Counted from the stretch's first letter, positions 12,300 through 22,833 are shown. The stretch is 25,163 bases of DNA from Saccoglossus kowalevskii (GCF_000003605.2 NW_003151255.1:13361-38523); one strand, 5' to 3'. Made by a program: numbers and translations. Notes: a model not told the origin generated them from the letters alone.

Positions 12300-14500
12300 G
12301 CAAGAAAACTTGTTTTTAGGTTTGCGCGACGTAAACAGGTGATATCGGAAAACTCCAAATAAGGCAACGATAGACCATTTTCCGTTCACTGCGAGAATCA
12401 CGCGTTATGCGTGAAATCGAACGTAAAAACAGGACAAACAAAGGTCATAGCGTCGTAGTGGCGTCAAATATTGCATGGGATTCGACAAACGCGAAAGTAT
12501 TTTGGGGGACATTTCCATGCCTAATAATGTGCTGTCCACAATTGATGATAGGCAATTTCGATTAAGTAAGGGTATTCGGAAGCAATATTCCTCTGTCGAA
12601 GATCGGCCGGTCGATGTGAGCTACGAAATAAAGAAATTCGAGTTCAAAATCAAATTGTTCGATTTTTGCGGCAGACGTCCGACGCGCGTCTTTCATGCAT
12701 CTCGCGAGATCTCGCAATTGTACGGAAAATCACCCATTGCGTCGTACTTGGATGGTACCCGGGTGTAGTGCTTGGCAGAACGCTACAAAAAACACACCCA
12801 GCAAGTATGTAATAAAACTGCGCAAATGGGTGACGATTTGTCTGCTTAGAAAACATAAATGCGATTGATGGAAGGACAGAAGGTGATGACTATGCATAGT
12901 TTCATCGAATGAATGGGCATGGCTGGTCTCCGCGGAGTGATAGATCGCACCGTGATGAGGATACTTGCAGTCATTGTTCAAGTTTGTTCCAACTTGAGTA
13001 CGTTCACGTCGACAAGTGCATTGTATTGGTGATTAACCCACAGCTCAACTGAAATTGAAGTCATAATGCACCTCAAACACGGAATCCCATAACAAACTTC
13101 CATGGTAACGGATAAAGAATTTGCTTGCCAGTCACGCGTATTCGAGACCCTAATGTGACTTACAATGCTCTGTGAACGTTGCATGAAGCGTACTCTAGGT
13201 TGACAATTTTTAATAATTCCTAAAGCGAGAGCGTTCCGATGTCCTTCAAAACTTGAACCTACCCCGACTAAAATACATTCCTGTCTTTTAAGGTCTATAA
13301 GACTGCAATCCGGACGACGTTTCTGCAACGACTCTCAATCCGGACTTGAATACAGCGCCCTCAAGGTTAGACCAGAACTTGAATGAGGCTGCCATCTGGT
13401 AGGTTCTCATCACACAGACCACGTAAAGCTCACCCCTGTTTTTTGGAATTTCTTTCATCCAATACTGAATTGTTTGTATGGATTGAGCCACGACTTTAGG
13501 CTGTTTCCAATGTTGCGCCGTACAATTTGCCGCTGTTGTTTGACTGAATGACTGTCACGGTGTTTCAAGTTGGCCCCAGGGACAGCACGTAGCCGGGATC
13601 GTGTGAGTCGGTGGGCGTCTGGGCGGGACGGACACAAGGTTTGATTCGGGTGGTAGGTTGTGGGAAGATAGAAGTTGTACTATGAGCGGAGGGAGAATGT
13701 GTCAATGGAGTGGATGGACCATGTGACGTTCATTTCAGAAACTCTCCATTCTTCAAATAATGGACTAACCCACCAGCTTAGATTTTAAAGTTGCATTCCA
13801 ACTTTTGATATACTTGTGTAAAACATCCCCACAGGATAGAAACATAAAATGTGGTAAAATAATGTTGTTTAGCTAAAAATATATATTGAAGATAAATAGC
13901 CCTGCCTCACTTTTCCGCTTGTTTTATTTTGAGAGTACTGGACAAAAGACAACTTTAATTATTGTTTACGCTGCAATTTAACAAACACGGCGAATTGCGA
14001 TCTCGAAACACCACCCTAGTACCACACGTGCATCATTCTGAATCGACGAGCCTTGTCCCGGTACATATAGCCCGCCTAATACACGAATCATTGAATTTTG
14101 CAGGAATCTGCGGCGTAGCGCGGCAACACGGAACACTGGAAAAGAATTCGCTATGAAGTGGACCAGAATCAATAATCCCATTTTTCAAACCAGGTTAAGA
14201 AAACACATAGGCAATAATGAATCAATTGGGTCACTTTGTAACGACCTCGTATTGTTTTCCAACTATTTTCTTTTTGGTAAGCATTTAACAGTCCGAGAGT
14301 TCATGAATTGTATTATAAACGAGTTTTAAACAGAGTCAGTCGATTTACCATGTTCATAAAAGCGACACCCGCCACCGTCAAATGCTATAATAACCATATT
14401 TCATGATGTAAATTCATTGAACGGGCCAGTGCCTGATAATCTGTTCAAAACGGGGTTTTACTTTGGTCCCATACGAGTTCTGACAAAAGCCGGCGCTCTC
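12300..14500. other. CpG-rich upstream flank of the FAM124-like gene
   Basis: CpG density is highest from 12300 to about 12780 and remains high to about 13640, then falls. An open frame of 97 codons at 12475-12768 is charged but unrecognised, and long frames are expected where stop codons are rarer. No promoter core is evident other than the TCTCGCGAGA site listed separately. Confidence 0.45.
12700..12709. promoter_or_regulatory. Perfect TCTCGCGAGA element in a CpG-rich patch
   Basis: This palindromic 10-mer, within a 12-base palindrome ATCTCGCGAGAT at 12699-12710, is the known BANP/Kaiso (ZBTB33)-type promoter element of vertebrates. The surrounding 12300-12780 is the most CpG-dense stretch I see (about 40 CpG in 480 bases by eye count). 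It lies about 2 kb upstream of the candidate first exon. Confidence 0.45.
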
Positions 14501-14507
14501 ACCAACA

Positions 14508-14640
14508 GTGGGCGGTGTTTACATTGATTTATGCCTAAGGAGCTAGCAAAGAAAACATATTATGCTATAGCCGCTGAATTGCCCACCACTTCAATACGGC
14601 ATATATTTACGTGTTGTGAGAACTTGCTCAGTTCAGTGAG
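14508..14640 (+). promoter_or_regulatory. FAM124: Candidate promoter of the FAM124-like gene
   Basis: TATATTT at 14602-14608 lies 28 bases upstream of an initiator-like TCAGTT whose A is at 14630. That is the normal spacing for a TATA/initiator core promoter. A GGGCGG box (14510-14515) and a forkhead-type TGTTTAC (14516-14522) lie about 110 bases further up. A start at 14630 would exclude an upstream overlapping reading frame beginning at 14531. All motifs are short and could occur by chance; the support is their spacing and their position just before an open exon. Confidence 0.35.
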
Positions 14641-14700
14641 CTGCTACCGTCTATGCGGGTATAGGATCTTACGATGTTCGAGTCGCCACTCGTCGCGAGA

Positions 14701-14834
14701 ATGCGGAGGAAGACAGCGCCGGGAAGTTCGACGGGCCACTGTCGACTGTTATCGTCGCCTATCGAGTACATGATTATGGACTCAGACACAGAATCGGAAC
14801 CGAAACTGGACCCGAGGTTACCCGACATTGACTG
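14701..14834 (+). CDS. FAM124: Candidate first coding exon of the FAM124-like gene
   Basis: The frame opens at ATG 14701 (A at -3) and ends at a GTCAGT donor at 14835 in phase 2, exactly the phase needed by the 19137 exon; TG+G makes Trp at the junction. It encodes 44 complete codons. The second half is acidic and polar (MDSDTESEPKLDP, then a DIDW end), similar in character to the acidic N terminus of human FAM124A but not alignable. ATG 14776 has the better start context (A at -3, G at +4) and would give a 332-residue protein; ATG 14701 gives 357. ATG 14770 is weak. The exon is CpG-rich, and a TATA-like/initiator-like pair sits about 70 bases upstream. The donor is only moderate, and linkage rests on phase, position and composition, so this assignment is an inference. 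Confidence 0.45.
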
Positions 14835-15300
14835 GTCAGTTTAACTTCACTCATTCAGACAGATTTTCCATAATTACCACGTCTTATGAAAATCGCTGTA
14901 AAATCTACACAGTGTACAATATATCAGGGAGCTTGGACTGGTGCGTACAGTCACTGTGGAATAACGTACATGTGCTACGATCCACATGATCGTATATTAC
15001 ACACGGGGTAAAGCGTTGAATTACGCAAGTAGTATTTTTATCCGTTAAGTAGCCATGAAGCAATGCACTTCCTGTGTAATAATTACAACTTTCTTTCAAC
15101 GGGTAAAGTTGAATATTTCGTGTGTATCGCTTCACTGCCGTAACAAACTACATACATTTTGATGACTTGAGGAATTTAAATAAGATGAATATTTCTATTT
15201 TTGTATAATAAAATTATTTTTTCCAGGAGATACCCTCGACCGAAATGATGATGATTTATTAAGAAATTTCATTGTATTTGTGTTATAAAAATGCTCAAAC

Positions 15301-15315
15301 CAATGCATCATGGGC
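15301..15315 (-). promoter_or_regulatory. ZNF143/Staf-like site
   Basis: The complement reads GCCCATGATGCATTG, close to the vertebrate ZNF143 consensus core. It lies about 470 bases into the proposed first intron, a reasonable promoter-proximal place. Whether the source organism uses this motif is unknown. Confidence 0.35.
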
Positions 15316-16813
15316 GAGGGTGTTTTTTTAACCGAGGCCGCTGACATTACAAAGTAATGAAGTATCGCCATGATATGGAACGTACGCGAAACCTTCCGCA
15401 GACTTGTTTGTATATGGCATGGTTACTTTACCGCGATGAAAACAGAACACAACTTATATTCCCCGTGTATGGAACAAAGAAGCGTTCCTTGGTGGATTAG
15501 TCCACCGGGGGATAATTTTTTGTTGTGTGTCTGAAATGTCTGCAAGCTTCAGCTATGAGAAAATCATCGTGGGAAATATTCATTTTATTAGCATCGTGTT
15601 TTTCTTCACACGGGGAATTGTGGACGACCAACCAACTTAAAATAATTGATGAATGCATAGGCGTGTGTTATGATGCTGAAAAGCAAGACACACATTTTGA
15701 TTAAAGGGATTCTTTTGATAAAGTTAAATGTAAACTTCCTTTCAACGCGGCTTTTTAAGATAGAAGTTTATTGTTGGGCCTGAATCGAAATTGCTGTTTA
15801 GTTAACGATGAATGAAGCCCGGGTATTGTTATCGGCAATGTAGCTGTCCTAACATACGGACATTGGTTGTTGCCAAAAAAATGATCAATAACATGAATTA
15901 TGACGTCATACATTGTTCAGTCCGATGTTATCGATGGTGGGCTTCAGACAAACTAAAGGGCACCACAGACTAACTTGAACATGGGAAAAGTCACGGAAAC
16001 ATGTGTACTTTGCGTCAATGTGGTTGATATTCACCAACACACGCCGAGCGGCAAAGCCAATAGAATGTCGAGAGAGACCACAAGTCCCCGGAGTCCAGAA
16101 TCCGCCTTTTGCTGGATCAATCGGATGTCAGTTTTATTGCCTAAACAATATCTATTCTTGTGTAACGTGGAATGCGTTTCCAATTTAATGGGGACGTGCT
16201 TCCCGGTTTCAAGGATAACGGGAGAAACTGAACACAACACGACGACGTGCAAGGCTAAAACTCCACTGTGACGTACATGTTCTCAATAGAATGTCATGGG
16301 GCGTGACTTTGTAGTTGTGCACAAACAACGGTATCATCATTGCACGCGTATACAAGTGTACATCTGCAATATTTGTAAAGTTTTATAAATATTTGTATTT
16401 ACCATTTACTAAAACTTCTCGAAAAGTCCGGCTTTTAGATACGACTGCGTCCCCACACACTTGTTAGTAATACCACTTATCCAAACGTCGCTTCTAAAAA
16501 AGAAATGGTATTAGTGGTTTTTGAACTGTCGCTATTGATATATACCCCTAAATTCCGTGTTCATATCAATAACTCGTTCATGGACCCCTGTCTTAGTTTC
16601 AAATGTATCATAAATTAAAATGTATTATTATAATTGAGTAGCACGAGTCAACGACCTTGAATTGACGGGAGCACATCGCGGATCGTCTGATGCTTAGATG
16701 GGTGGAATGGCACGTCGTACTCTATTCACTAATTTTAAGACTTCAAACCTATCTAATTATGTATCGTAAAAACACAAACTATATAAAGTTTACGTAAAAA
16801 GATCGTAAAAATG

Positions 16814-16845
16814 GTCGTAAGAATTAAAATAATTCAATTTACGAC
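16814..16845. repeat. Inverted repeat GTCGTAA ... TTTACGAC
   Basis: The arms GTCGTAA-GAATT and AATTC-AATTTACGAC surround AAAAT. ATCGTAA and its complement recur through 16760-16870, so a small diverged palindromic element is likely. It lies in intron 1. Confidence 0.6.
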
Positions 16846-17311
16846 ATCGTTACAAAATTGAAATCGTAATTTTTATTAGTCGACGACAAGTGTAGACGCG
16901 CAGTCAGCGACTACCACGCCGAAAAAAGAGAGCATAAACATTTTGATTTAGTATTACATTGGGGTCTAGTTAACCGACGTCAAACGCTTTGGCGGTGTTC
17001 ATAACTTACCGCAGGCAAAGTCGTCGGAGCGTGAAAAAGGTCAGCGGTCAGGACAAATAGCCTCTCTGATCACACCTATCCCATTCAATGCGGTACGTAA
17101 GCCTTGTTCAGTTTCTCATTAACGACCTGTTACTCAATCAATCAAACAACGTGTCAGTTTACGCCTATTTAATGGCTGTTACTTTACGTGACGGTTTTAT
17201 CGTTGCAACATTTACACGTATTACTTACGCCTGTAAATGGCGAGAATCGTACAATTGGGCCCCTCTGGATGGTATATACTAGCTGACACGCGTACCCACG
17301 CGATAGGTAAT

Positions 17312-17456
17312 AACAAGAGGAGGGAGAGGGAGAGGAAGAGGAGGGGAGGAGGAGGGGAAGGGGTCGAGGTTGAGAAGAGGAGGAAGGAGGGAAGGAAAGG
17401 GGGAGGGGTTGGAAGGAGGAGAAGAACGGGTTAAGGAGAAGTAAGAAAAGAAGAGG
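17312..17456 (+). repeat. Polypurine (GA-rich) tract
   Basis: About 145 bases are almost entirely A and G on this strand, in irregular GAGG and GGAAGG units. Such tracts can form triplex DNA. It lies in intron 1 of the FAM124-like gene. Open frames across it on both strands are low-complexity artefacts. Confidence 0.85.
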
Positions 17457-18761
17457 TGTCACTACAGAAGGAAACGGCCGACAAGTGTGTTCGCCTTCTA
17501 TGGGGATGTACAAGTCATGTCACGAAACCTGCGAGACAATTTTGTTCATGGGTATGAATTAAATTTGTGGTCCAAAGAGAGATTGTTAAATTGTATAAAA
17601 CTCGGGCGACACATTTGAGAAACAGTCAACGATAACATCGAGTAAAGAGATAACATTCTTTAAGAAAACTGATTCATGAACAGGCGTGAAGGAGTGATTG
17701 TGAAGGAGTGTATTTTCAAGAGAACTAAATGTAGTCAAAGGACGGGTAACAATCAGTAGGTCTCCATTTGTTCACTCCAGCATACCAGTATACAAATCTA
17801 CTTGTACACCCTGTGGTGCAACATCCGGGTACACGTATGTTTTCGTCGATTTTTGTGGAATTAAACGTTGAATATATACTAGTACGTGAAAATACAAAAT
17901 TGTTCGTAGATCATAAAGCGCACCCACTATTGCCTGGGAAATTGGTAAAAAAAATTGAAGATTTCAAAACCCCCAAGTCGCCGTTCTCCTTGATGCGCTC
18001 CATACCACAGTGACTGGACGAATTGTGCATGATGACTGTTACAGTGACACTAAAAATGGCTGATATCAATATTATTGCATACGAGTAATGATGACCAATC
18101 TTTTCACTCCACTGTTAAAACGGGGGGGGGGGGGTCATCACCTGCGTACGCGCGGGAATTGAGTCCCAAGCTACAACAACAACACACGCTAAAAACGCAA
18201 AGGCTCATGGGTAGAGGCTTGTTTGTAGACTCCTTCGCTTTAACTGTGTCTTGTATACCCTTGTAATATTTCATTCATTATTTTTTTTTACCCAGCAGCT
18301 TACTATCCACATATCGTGGTCCGGGTTACTATGGGTGAAATAAACACCAAATTGCAAAGTTTATCAGGCCATAAATCAAAATTAGGTCAAATATTGTTAC
18401 AGGAAAAGACTCATCAAGAATAGCAACCGAGTCCATTATTAACAATTATTACACTTCCGCTATGCTTATATATTTCAACGTGAAATGTAAATAAATCGCA
18501 GGATGTTGACATATTTTATATATTTTGCATTCAGGCACGACTTTTACACGGGCGCACCCACTGTGACGTCACTTTGTATGACGAATATCTATGGGACAGT
18601 CAGCGCTTGATACATAAACATCGATGAATCGAAAAGATGCACTATTGGTATCCATTATATATACTAACACGAATAACGTTATTGTTATATCTACTAGCAA
18701 TGACAATACTTACTGAGCACATTGTTTTGCATCTATATAGTATGGCATGTTCCACAACCAG

Positions 18762-18797
18762 TTAATTAATAATTAATTAATTAATTAATTAATTAAT
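18762..18797. repeat. (TTAA)n simple repeat
   Basis: About nine TTAA units with one interruption near 18770. It lies in intron 1 of the FAM124-like gene. Confidence 0.9.
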
Positions 18798-18955
18798 ATG
18801 ACCACTTCGATCTATAGAAATGTTTAAATAACGCTGACGTATTACGCATGTGCAGTAAGCATACTGTTTATTATTGATTTTACCTTATTAGTCATCCCGC
18901 CGTCGATACACGTCACGCATGGGCGGACTGACTAGTAAAGCAATATACACACGGA

Positions 18956-18977
18956 ATTGATCGTAAATTCGATCAAT
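18956..18977. repeat. Perfect 8-base-arm palindrome ATTGATCG/CGATCAAT
   Basis: The arms flank a six-base loop, TAAATT. It lies 160 bases upstream of the small exon at 19137, in intron 1. It could be a dimeric factor site or chance. Confidence 0.6.
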
Positions 18978-19136
18978 CACAGGTATCCCTTGCACTGTGA
19001 CTAGTACTGCATCGTTCCAGCAGTTGAGATTGGTGAGACAACCCACTCGCTTCAATATTAATGGCGTCAGTTTTAATGTTCAATTGCTGCCAGATACACG
19101 CATGGAAACTAACGTTTCATTTCTCGTATTTTCCAG

Positions 19137-19177
19137 GTTTCCCATCGATCCTTTCGGGAGCATGACATCGACATCGA
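19137..19177 (+). CDS. FAM124: FAM124-like gene, small exon 2
   Basis: A 41-base exon lies between a very good acceptor (pyrimidine-rich tract ending TTTTCCAG at 19136) and a perfect GTAAGT donor at 19178-19183. The open frame reads FPIDPFGSMTSTS. The last base, A, joins GT at the start of the domain exon to make Ser, giving MTSTSSDDSFEGELGDPF across the junction. This resembles the Ser/Thr-rich stretch followed by an acidic linker and Asp-Pro-Phe just before the domain in human FAM124A, which is good evidence for the phase-1 splice. The exon begins with the third base of a codon, so the previous exon should end in phase 2. Alternatively, the frame is also open upstream of the acceptor, so a first exon starting at ATG 19102 or 19162 is possible. 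The acceptor quality favours an internal exon. Confidence 0.75.
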
Positions 19178-19878
19178 GTAAGTTCAAATCTCGCTAATCC
19201 TTTATTGATACCCAGATACATATTTGATTATTTTGACATGAAAACAAATACGATTCTCATATTTTATTCGGGGTATAAATATTTCTTTTTAAATATTTCC
19301 ACTTTTATATGAAATAATAACCTCATTAGATATCGGTGTAATTCTTGCCGTGAAGTTCAAACCAACAATGTTCGTATTCTGAGCGTCAAGGACAAATCTC
19401 GTCTTATGTAAACATAAAGTCATCAATTTATATGAAAACCGCCTCAGTTATGATAATTTAAAAACCCAATCTAGAACAGTAAAAGATTTCATCTAGCAAT
19501 AATATAATGCAAATTGAGCACTGTTCGTGCCATCAATAATTCACGAACACGAACTCGTGTTTAATTTCGCATTATACGACGCTTCCTGTTAGCAGTTAAT
19601 AAATAACACGAGTTGTTAATTCCATGCACCGAGAGTCAATCAGATTTATATCAATGTCTTACCGCGACATACGCCATGTTGTTTTGCTTTCAAGTCACGT
19701 GTATTTTAGTATTAACATGTGTTACCCACAACAATACGTCAATAATAATAGAGACTATCCAGGGACACCGAAAGATCTATACACGCTGTAAAAATAAACC
19801 AACATACCCCTAGATTCTGCGTGTATTCATACATTTTGCTGAATCCTTAAAAGCAATATTATGAAAAAATAAATAAAA

Positions 19879-20090
19879 TACTGTAAAGGGGGTAATTATT
19901 CACTGGGTTTTAATTTAGCTTATTTCGCTGACTGGAAAAATGCGCTAAATTAAAACACAGTGAATATGTAAAATTTAGCATAGAACACATTATCTAAATG
20001 ACGAAACCGTGAATTTAAAACCCACTGAATATGCCCGAAATGGTAAATCAGTGAAATTTAAACCCAGTGAAAATTAGTCATTTTACAGTA
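19879..20090. mobile_element. Non-autonomous DNA transposon (MITE) with terminal inverted repeats
   Basis: About 40-base imperfect inverted repeats end in TACTGTAAA (left, from 19879) and TTTACAGTA (right, to 20090). Both arms contain TTCACTGGGTTT or its complement. The outermost TA on each side fits a TA target duplication, as made by Tc1/mariner-type elements. A second inner palindrome has perfect 12-base arms, TTTTAATTTAGC (19908-19919) and its complement (19944-19955). The unit AACCCAGTGAA and variants recur in the right half. There is no coding capacity. It lies in intron 2 of the FAM124-like gene. Confidence 0.8.
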
Positions 20091-21397
20091 TGAGCACGAA
20101 CCAGATTGAACGATTGCCTCCGCGTTGACACACAACACATTATAATATACACACGTGTTTATGTTGTCAAGGTACAAGAGTACTATGATATCGTTGTGTA
20201 TTATAGTGCTCGGGTTTGTTCACAGTACACCTGTACTGAAAGCACTACTCACGCGTTTACGATAAAGCACGAAAACTCATTCTGCTCGGAGCTACTAAAA
20301 CGTACACGGAGAATTCAGAGATGCGTTTACCATTATAATCGGATGCTAGCGAAGCTTCCCACCATGAGGATACAATATTCAAAGCGTTGTTGGCTGAATT
20401 TTTTTATAAGGGGTTGAAATCGACACATGCATATCGTCAATCTTGTATAGAAGAGAAGCAATCTTCACCCAATAATTAAACAAAGGCGTTTCTCTTACAC
20501 ATCAATGCCGAACGACGTCAGTGAATTTTCCAAATTAACGAAGTGCATATGCTTCTCTTTGACGATAAAGTTAGAATTTGTATTTGAAATACTTAGTTTA
20601 TTCAACGAACATGTGTAATAAATCATACCAATCACACACGTTGAAAAAAAGCGGTCTGGTTTCGAATAAAACATTGAAATTTTGTGCATACATTTGTGCA
20701 TACCTGGAACGGGAAATAATTAATAATAGTATATTAATAAAAGTTTTATCACAGGTTAGGGTGTATTGGGTATAGTTTATTTCTTTAAACAACCTCATGT
20801 AAAATCGGTTGCATTGTTAACATATCTCCATTGCCATTATCAACATTATTAACTAATAAGAATACACGTTATAGCTTCAATGTGGTCTGTCCTGCCCCGA
20901 CCGATTTCATGACGCCGACTTCAGTCTCTGTAGATACCATTAGATATAACACTGTAGTATAGTACACACACATGAATACAAATACCCAAATTGCCCCCTT
21001 GTGACATTTCTTCATATTTTATTAACATATCTATAAACGCACAATTACTGGGCACAACACTGAATTAAATATTACTGAGACTAAATGAATGGGTGAGTGT
21101 ACACAAACTGAATACAAATTCTTGAAATGTGTTCCTTTTAGCCTTTGTACGAATTACTGTACACATGTGTTGTCAAACAGCTGTATATACAACTGGTTCA
21201 TCTGAATGTATTGATATAATAAACAGTTATTCTGTTATTTTGTTCGTTACAAAATTGCCACTATATTCGTACGTTTGGGATCTGTGTTAAATTAATTTTC
21301 TTCAAGATCACTATATTATCTTGTATGTGCTGTGCTCACACGACATGGCATTAATTCCCAGGAATAATACCTCCTTCATAATTCAATCCTCCCGCGG

Positions 21398-21450
21398 TGA
21401 CGTCATTGATATTTGCATATAAACTGTGTGTATACTCTGGTTCCATTATG
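21398..21450 (+). promoter_or_regulatory. CRE-octamer-TATA arrangement in intron 2
   Basis: A perfect TGACGTCA (21398-21405), an octamer ATTTGCAT (21411-21418) and an overlapping TATAAA (21418-21423) precede an initiator-like TTCCATTA with A at 21445, 27 bases after the TATA start. This is the order and spacing of a compact core promoter. A transcript starting here would read into the domain exon about 390 bases downstream and could begin translation at ATG 21879. It is equally open to being an enhancer or chance. Confidence 0.3.
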
Positions 21451-21831
21451 TGTCGCTGGATACCCTCAAGGTATAATTGTGATATTGGAAATTATTCACT
21501 TTGAATAAAGCCGACGATGTGCCTTACATATACACTCAGCGATATCAATTACAGAAATTAATTTCCATGGCAACCCCCGGAATAGACTTTCCAATTTAAA
21601 TTGTTGATATGTCGTAAGTTGCGATTACGAATTTTAAAAGATGTATAACACATTTGTGCCTACTCATACGTTATTAGACTGAAATTAAGAAATACATTTG
21701 GTAAACAGTTATTTGGGAACTTATGTCAGCAGAGAAAGTGTTTCCCTTTTGTTTTTGATGTTTAACAACACCACCATCATATTGAAGTAACCAATACCAT
21801 ATTGCTAATGTCATTTTTTCCCGAATCCCAG

Positions 21832-22730
21832 GTGATGACTCTTTTGAAGGTGAACTTGGGGACCCATTTATTATCAGCATGCACTTCATTACCGATCCCG
21901 GAGAGGCTCTGAATCTCAAGGATTTATTCCAACCTTTACTGGAATGGATTGACCCGGAATTCAAATTGTTCAACATTGTGGAACGCAACGAAATAAACGG
22001 GATTGAAACAAACCATAAACTAACAAACGGAGAAGCAGCCATGACACTTACCCCCTGCATGGCGATTTTGTTGTTTCTCCAAGAGGAAATGCTCGTAGAT
22101 AGAGTGAGTATGGCGCAAAAGTACCTTATAAGACCACCGTGGAAATTCCACCACAGTGTTTCACCAAATGGTAAAATGTCCACGTGTCCGCCTAACCACC
22201 AAGACTTTTATTGCCATTCCCACGACATGCCACTTTGGGGAGTTCGGCAAGTGCACTATGGGAAAGAACACCTTAGGTTCGTTATATTTTGCAGCGAAGA
22301 AAACTGGGAGGACACGGTCCAATTTTATAGTCTTATTCTCGCGAAAGTTGCAGAAGAAAGAAAGGACGACTTTTGTTACTTCACAATCTACTCACAGCCA
22401 AATTTTGATGTACAATTATCACTCAAAAAACTGCCAAATAAATTCAAACCTCGGGTGCTAAATTCAGCCATACTCCAATTCAAAGTGAACGAAGTGGGCA
22501 GCCTTGTTCCTTTGCTACCGAATATTTGTTCACCAATCAGCAAACGCCGGTGGCAGACTACCGACTATGATGGGAACAGAATATTACTACAACTGACAAA
22601 ACGTGGACGAAGGTCGGTTCGTAGCCACACTGCCTCACCAGCACCCCGAACAACAACAACAACAAAAACAACAACAGGAAGGACAGACACAGCCACAAAA
22701 AGCACACAACACCCCGGGTGGTTTGTGTAG
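21832..22730 (+). CDS. FAM124: FAM124 family protein, main domain exon (exon 3 of the model)
   Basis: This exon encodes essentially the whole conserved FAM124 domain. Numbering from the methionine at 21879, recognisable blocks are the start DPGEAL (6-11), a Trp-Ile-Asp-Pro-Glu-Phe segment (23-28), the hydrophobic LLFLQEE (64-70), RPPW (85-88), PLWGVRQVHYGKE (118-130), LSLKKLP (180-186) and the closing VPLLPN, SPIS, RWQT and ILLQ (210-238). These match vertebrate FAM124A and FAM124B in order and spacing. The exon follows a pyrimidine-rich AG acceptor at 21830-21831, and the frame is open through the acceptor. Its first two bases complete a codon begun in the preceding exon. The 45 residues after ILLQ are Arg, Ser and Thr-rich, low in complexity, and not recognisably conserved. 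The biochemical role of the family is unknown; human FAM124B has been reported in a CHD7/CHD8-containing complex, so a nuclear role is possible. Open frames on the opposite strand here are shadows. Confidence 0.95.
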
Positions 22731-22833
22731 CATTGAACACAATCTTTCAAGAGGTCAACAACACAGGTTTGTCCGTCCAGGCACAATCACAATCAAAAGG
22801 ACAATCCCGGTACTTCGAGGGCAAACTCCATGA
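22603..22833 (+). other. Alternative C-terminal frame (Gln-rich) overlapping the end of the FAM124-like CDS
   Basis: In the +1 frame relative to the domain, the sequence is open from just after TGA 22594-22596 to TGA 22831-22833. It reads the CAA repeat as QQQQQKQQQ and continues into a basic, non-repetitive tail that includes RFVRPGTITIKR. The domain frame reads the same repeat as threonines and stops at 22730. Vertebrate FAM124A tails are also low in complexity and rich in Gln, Ser and Pro, so this frame could be the true tail if there is a one-base assembly error, an indel allele or unseen splicing. As the sequence stands, it is not joined to the domain frame. Confidence 0.3.

Larger units (their letters stand above)
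14835..19136 (+). other. Proposed intron 1 of the FAM124-like gene
   Basis: It runs from a GTCAGT donor to a TTTTCCAG acceptor, 4302 bases. It contains the ZNF143-like site, the purine tract, the 16814 and 18956 palindromes, the TTAA tract, a 13-G run (18122-18134) and two perfect TGACGTCA sites (15901-15908, 18564-18571). No further exon was recognised inside. Confidence 0.45.
19178..21831 (+). other. Intron 2 of the FAM124-like gene (phase 1)
   Basis: It runs from GTAAGT to a CCCAG acceptor, 2654 bases. The Ser codon split across it and the fit to the family support the intron. It carries the MITE at 19879-20090 and the CRE-octamer-TATA arrangement. The remaining open frames are short and unrecognised. 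Confidence 0.75.

Noticed and set aside
12475-12768. Charged open frame of 97 codons on the + strand
   Set aside because: It lies in the CpG-rich patch where stop codons are rarer, the start context is weak, and no family is recognised.
14531-14773. Open frame of 80 codons upstream of the first exon
   Set aside because: It is Arg and Ser-rich without family resemblance and is out of frame with the FAM124-like exon. If transcription starts near 14630, it is not in the message in full.
16990-17010. Minus-strand GTAAGT donor (plus-strand ACTTAC near 17005)
   Set aside because: No acceptor-bounded open exon or protein similarity could be attached to it.
17184-17513. Pro/Ser-rich open frame of 109 codons on the - strand
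   Set aside because: It is the complement of the purine tract; the composition is an artefact of the repeat.
19181-19195. GTTCAAATCTC resembling a tRNA B box
   Set aside because: No A box or cloverleaf can be drawn, and it overlaps the exon 2 donor.
21674-22183. Open frame of 169 codons on the - strand
   Set aside because: It is antisense to the well-supported FAM124-like domain exon and shows no family of its own.
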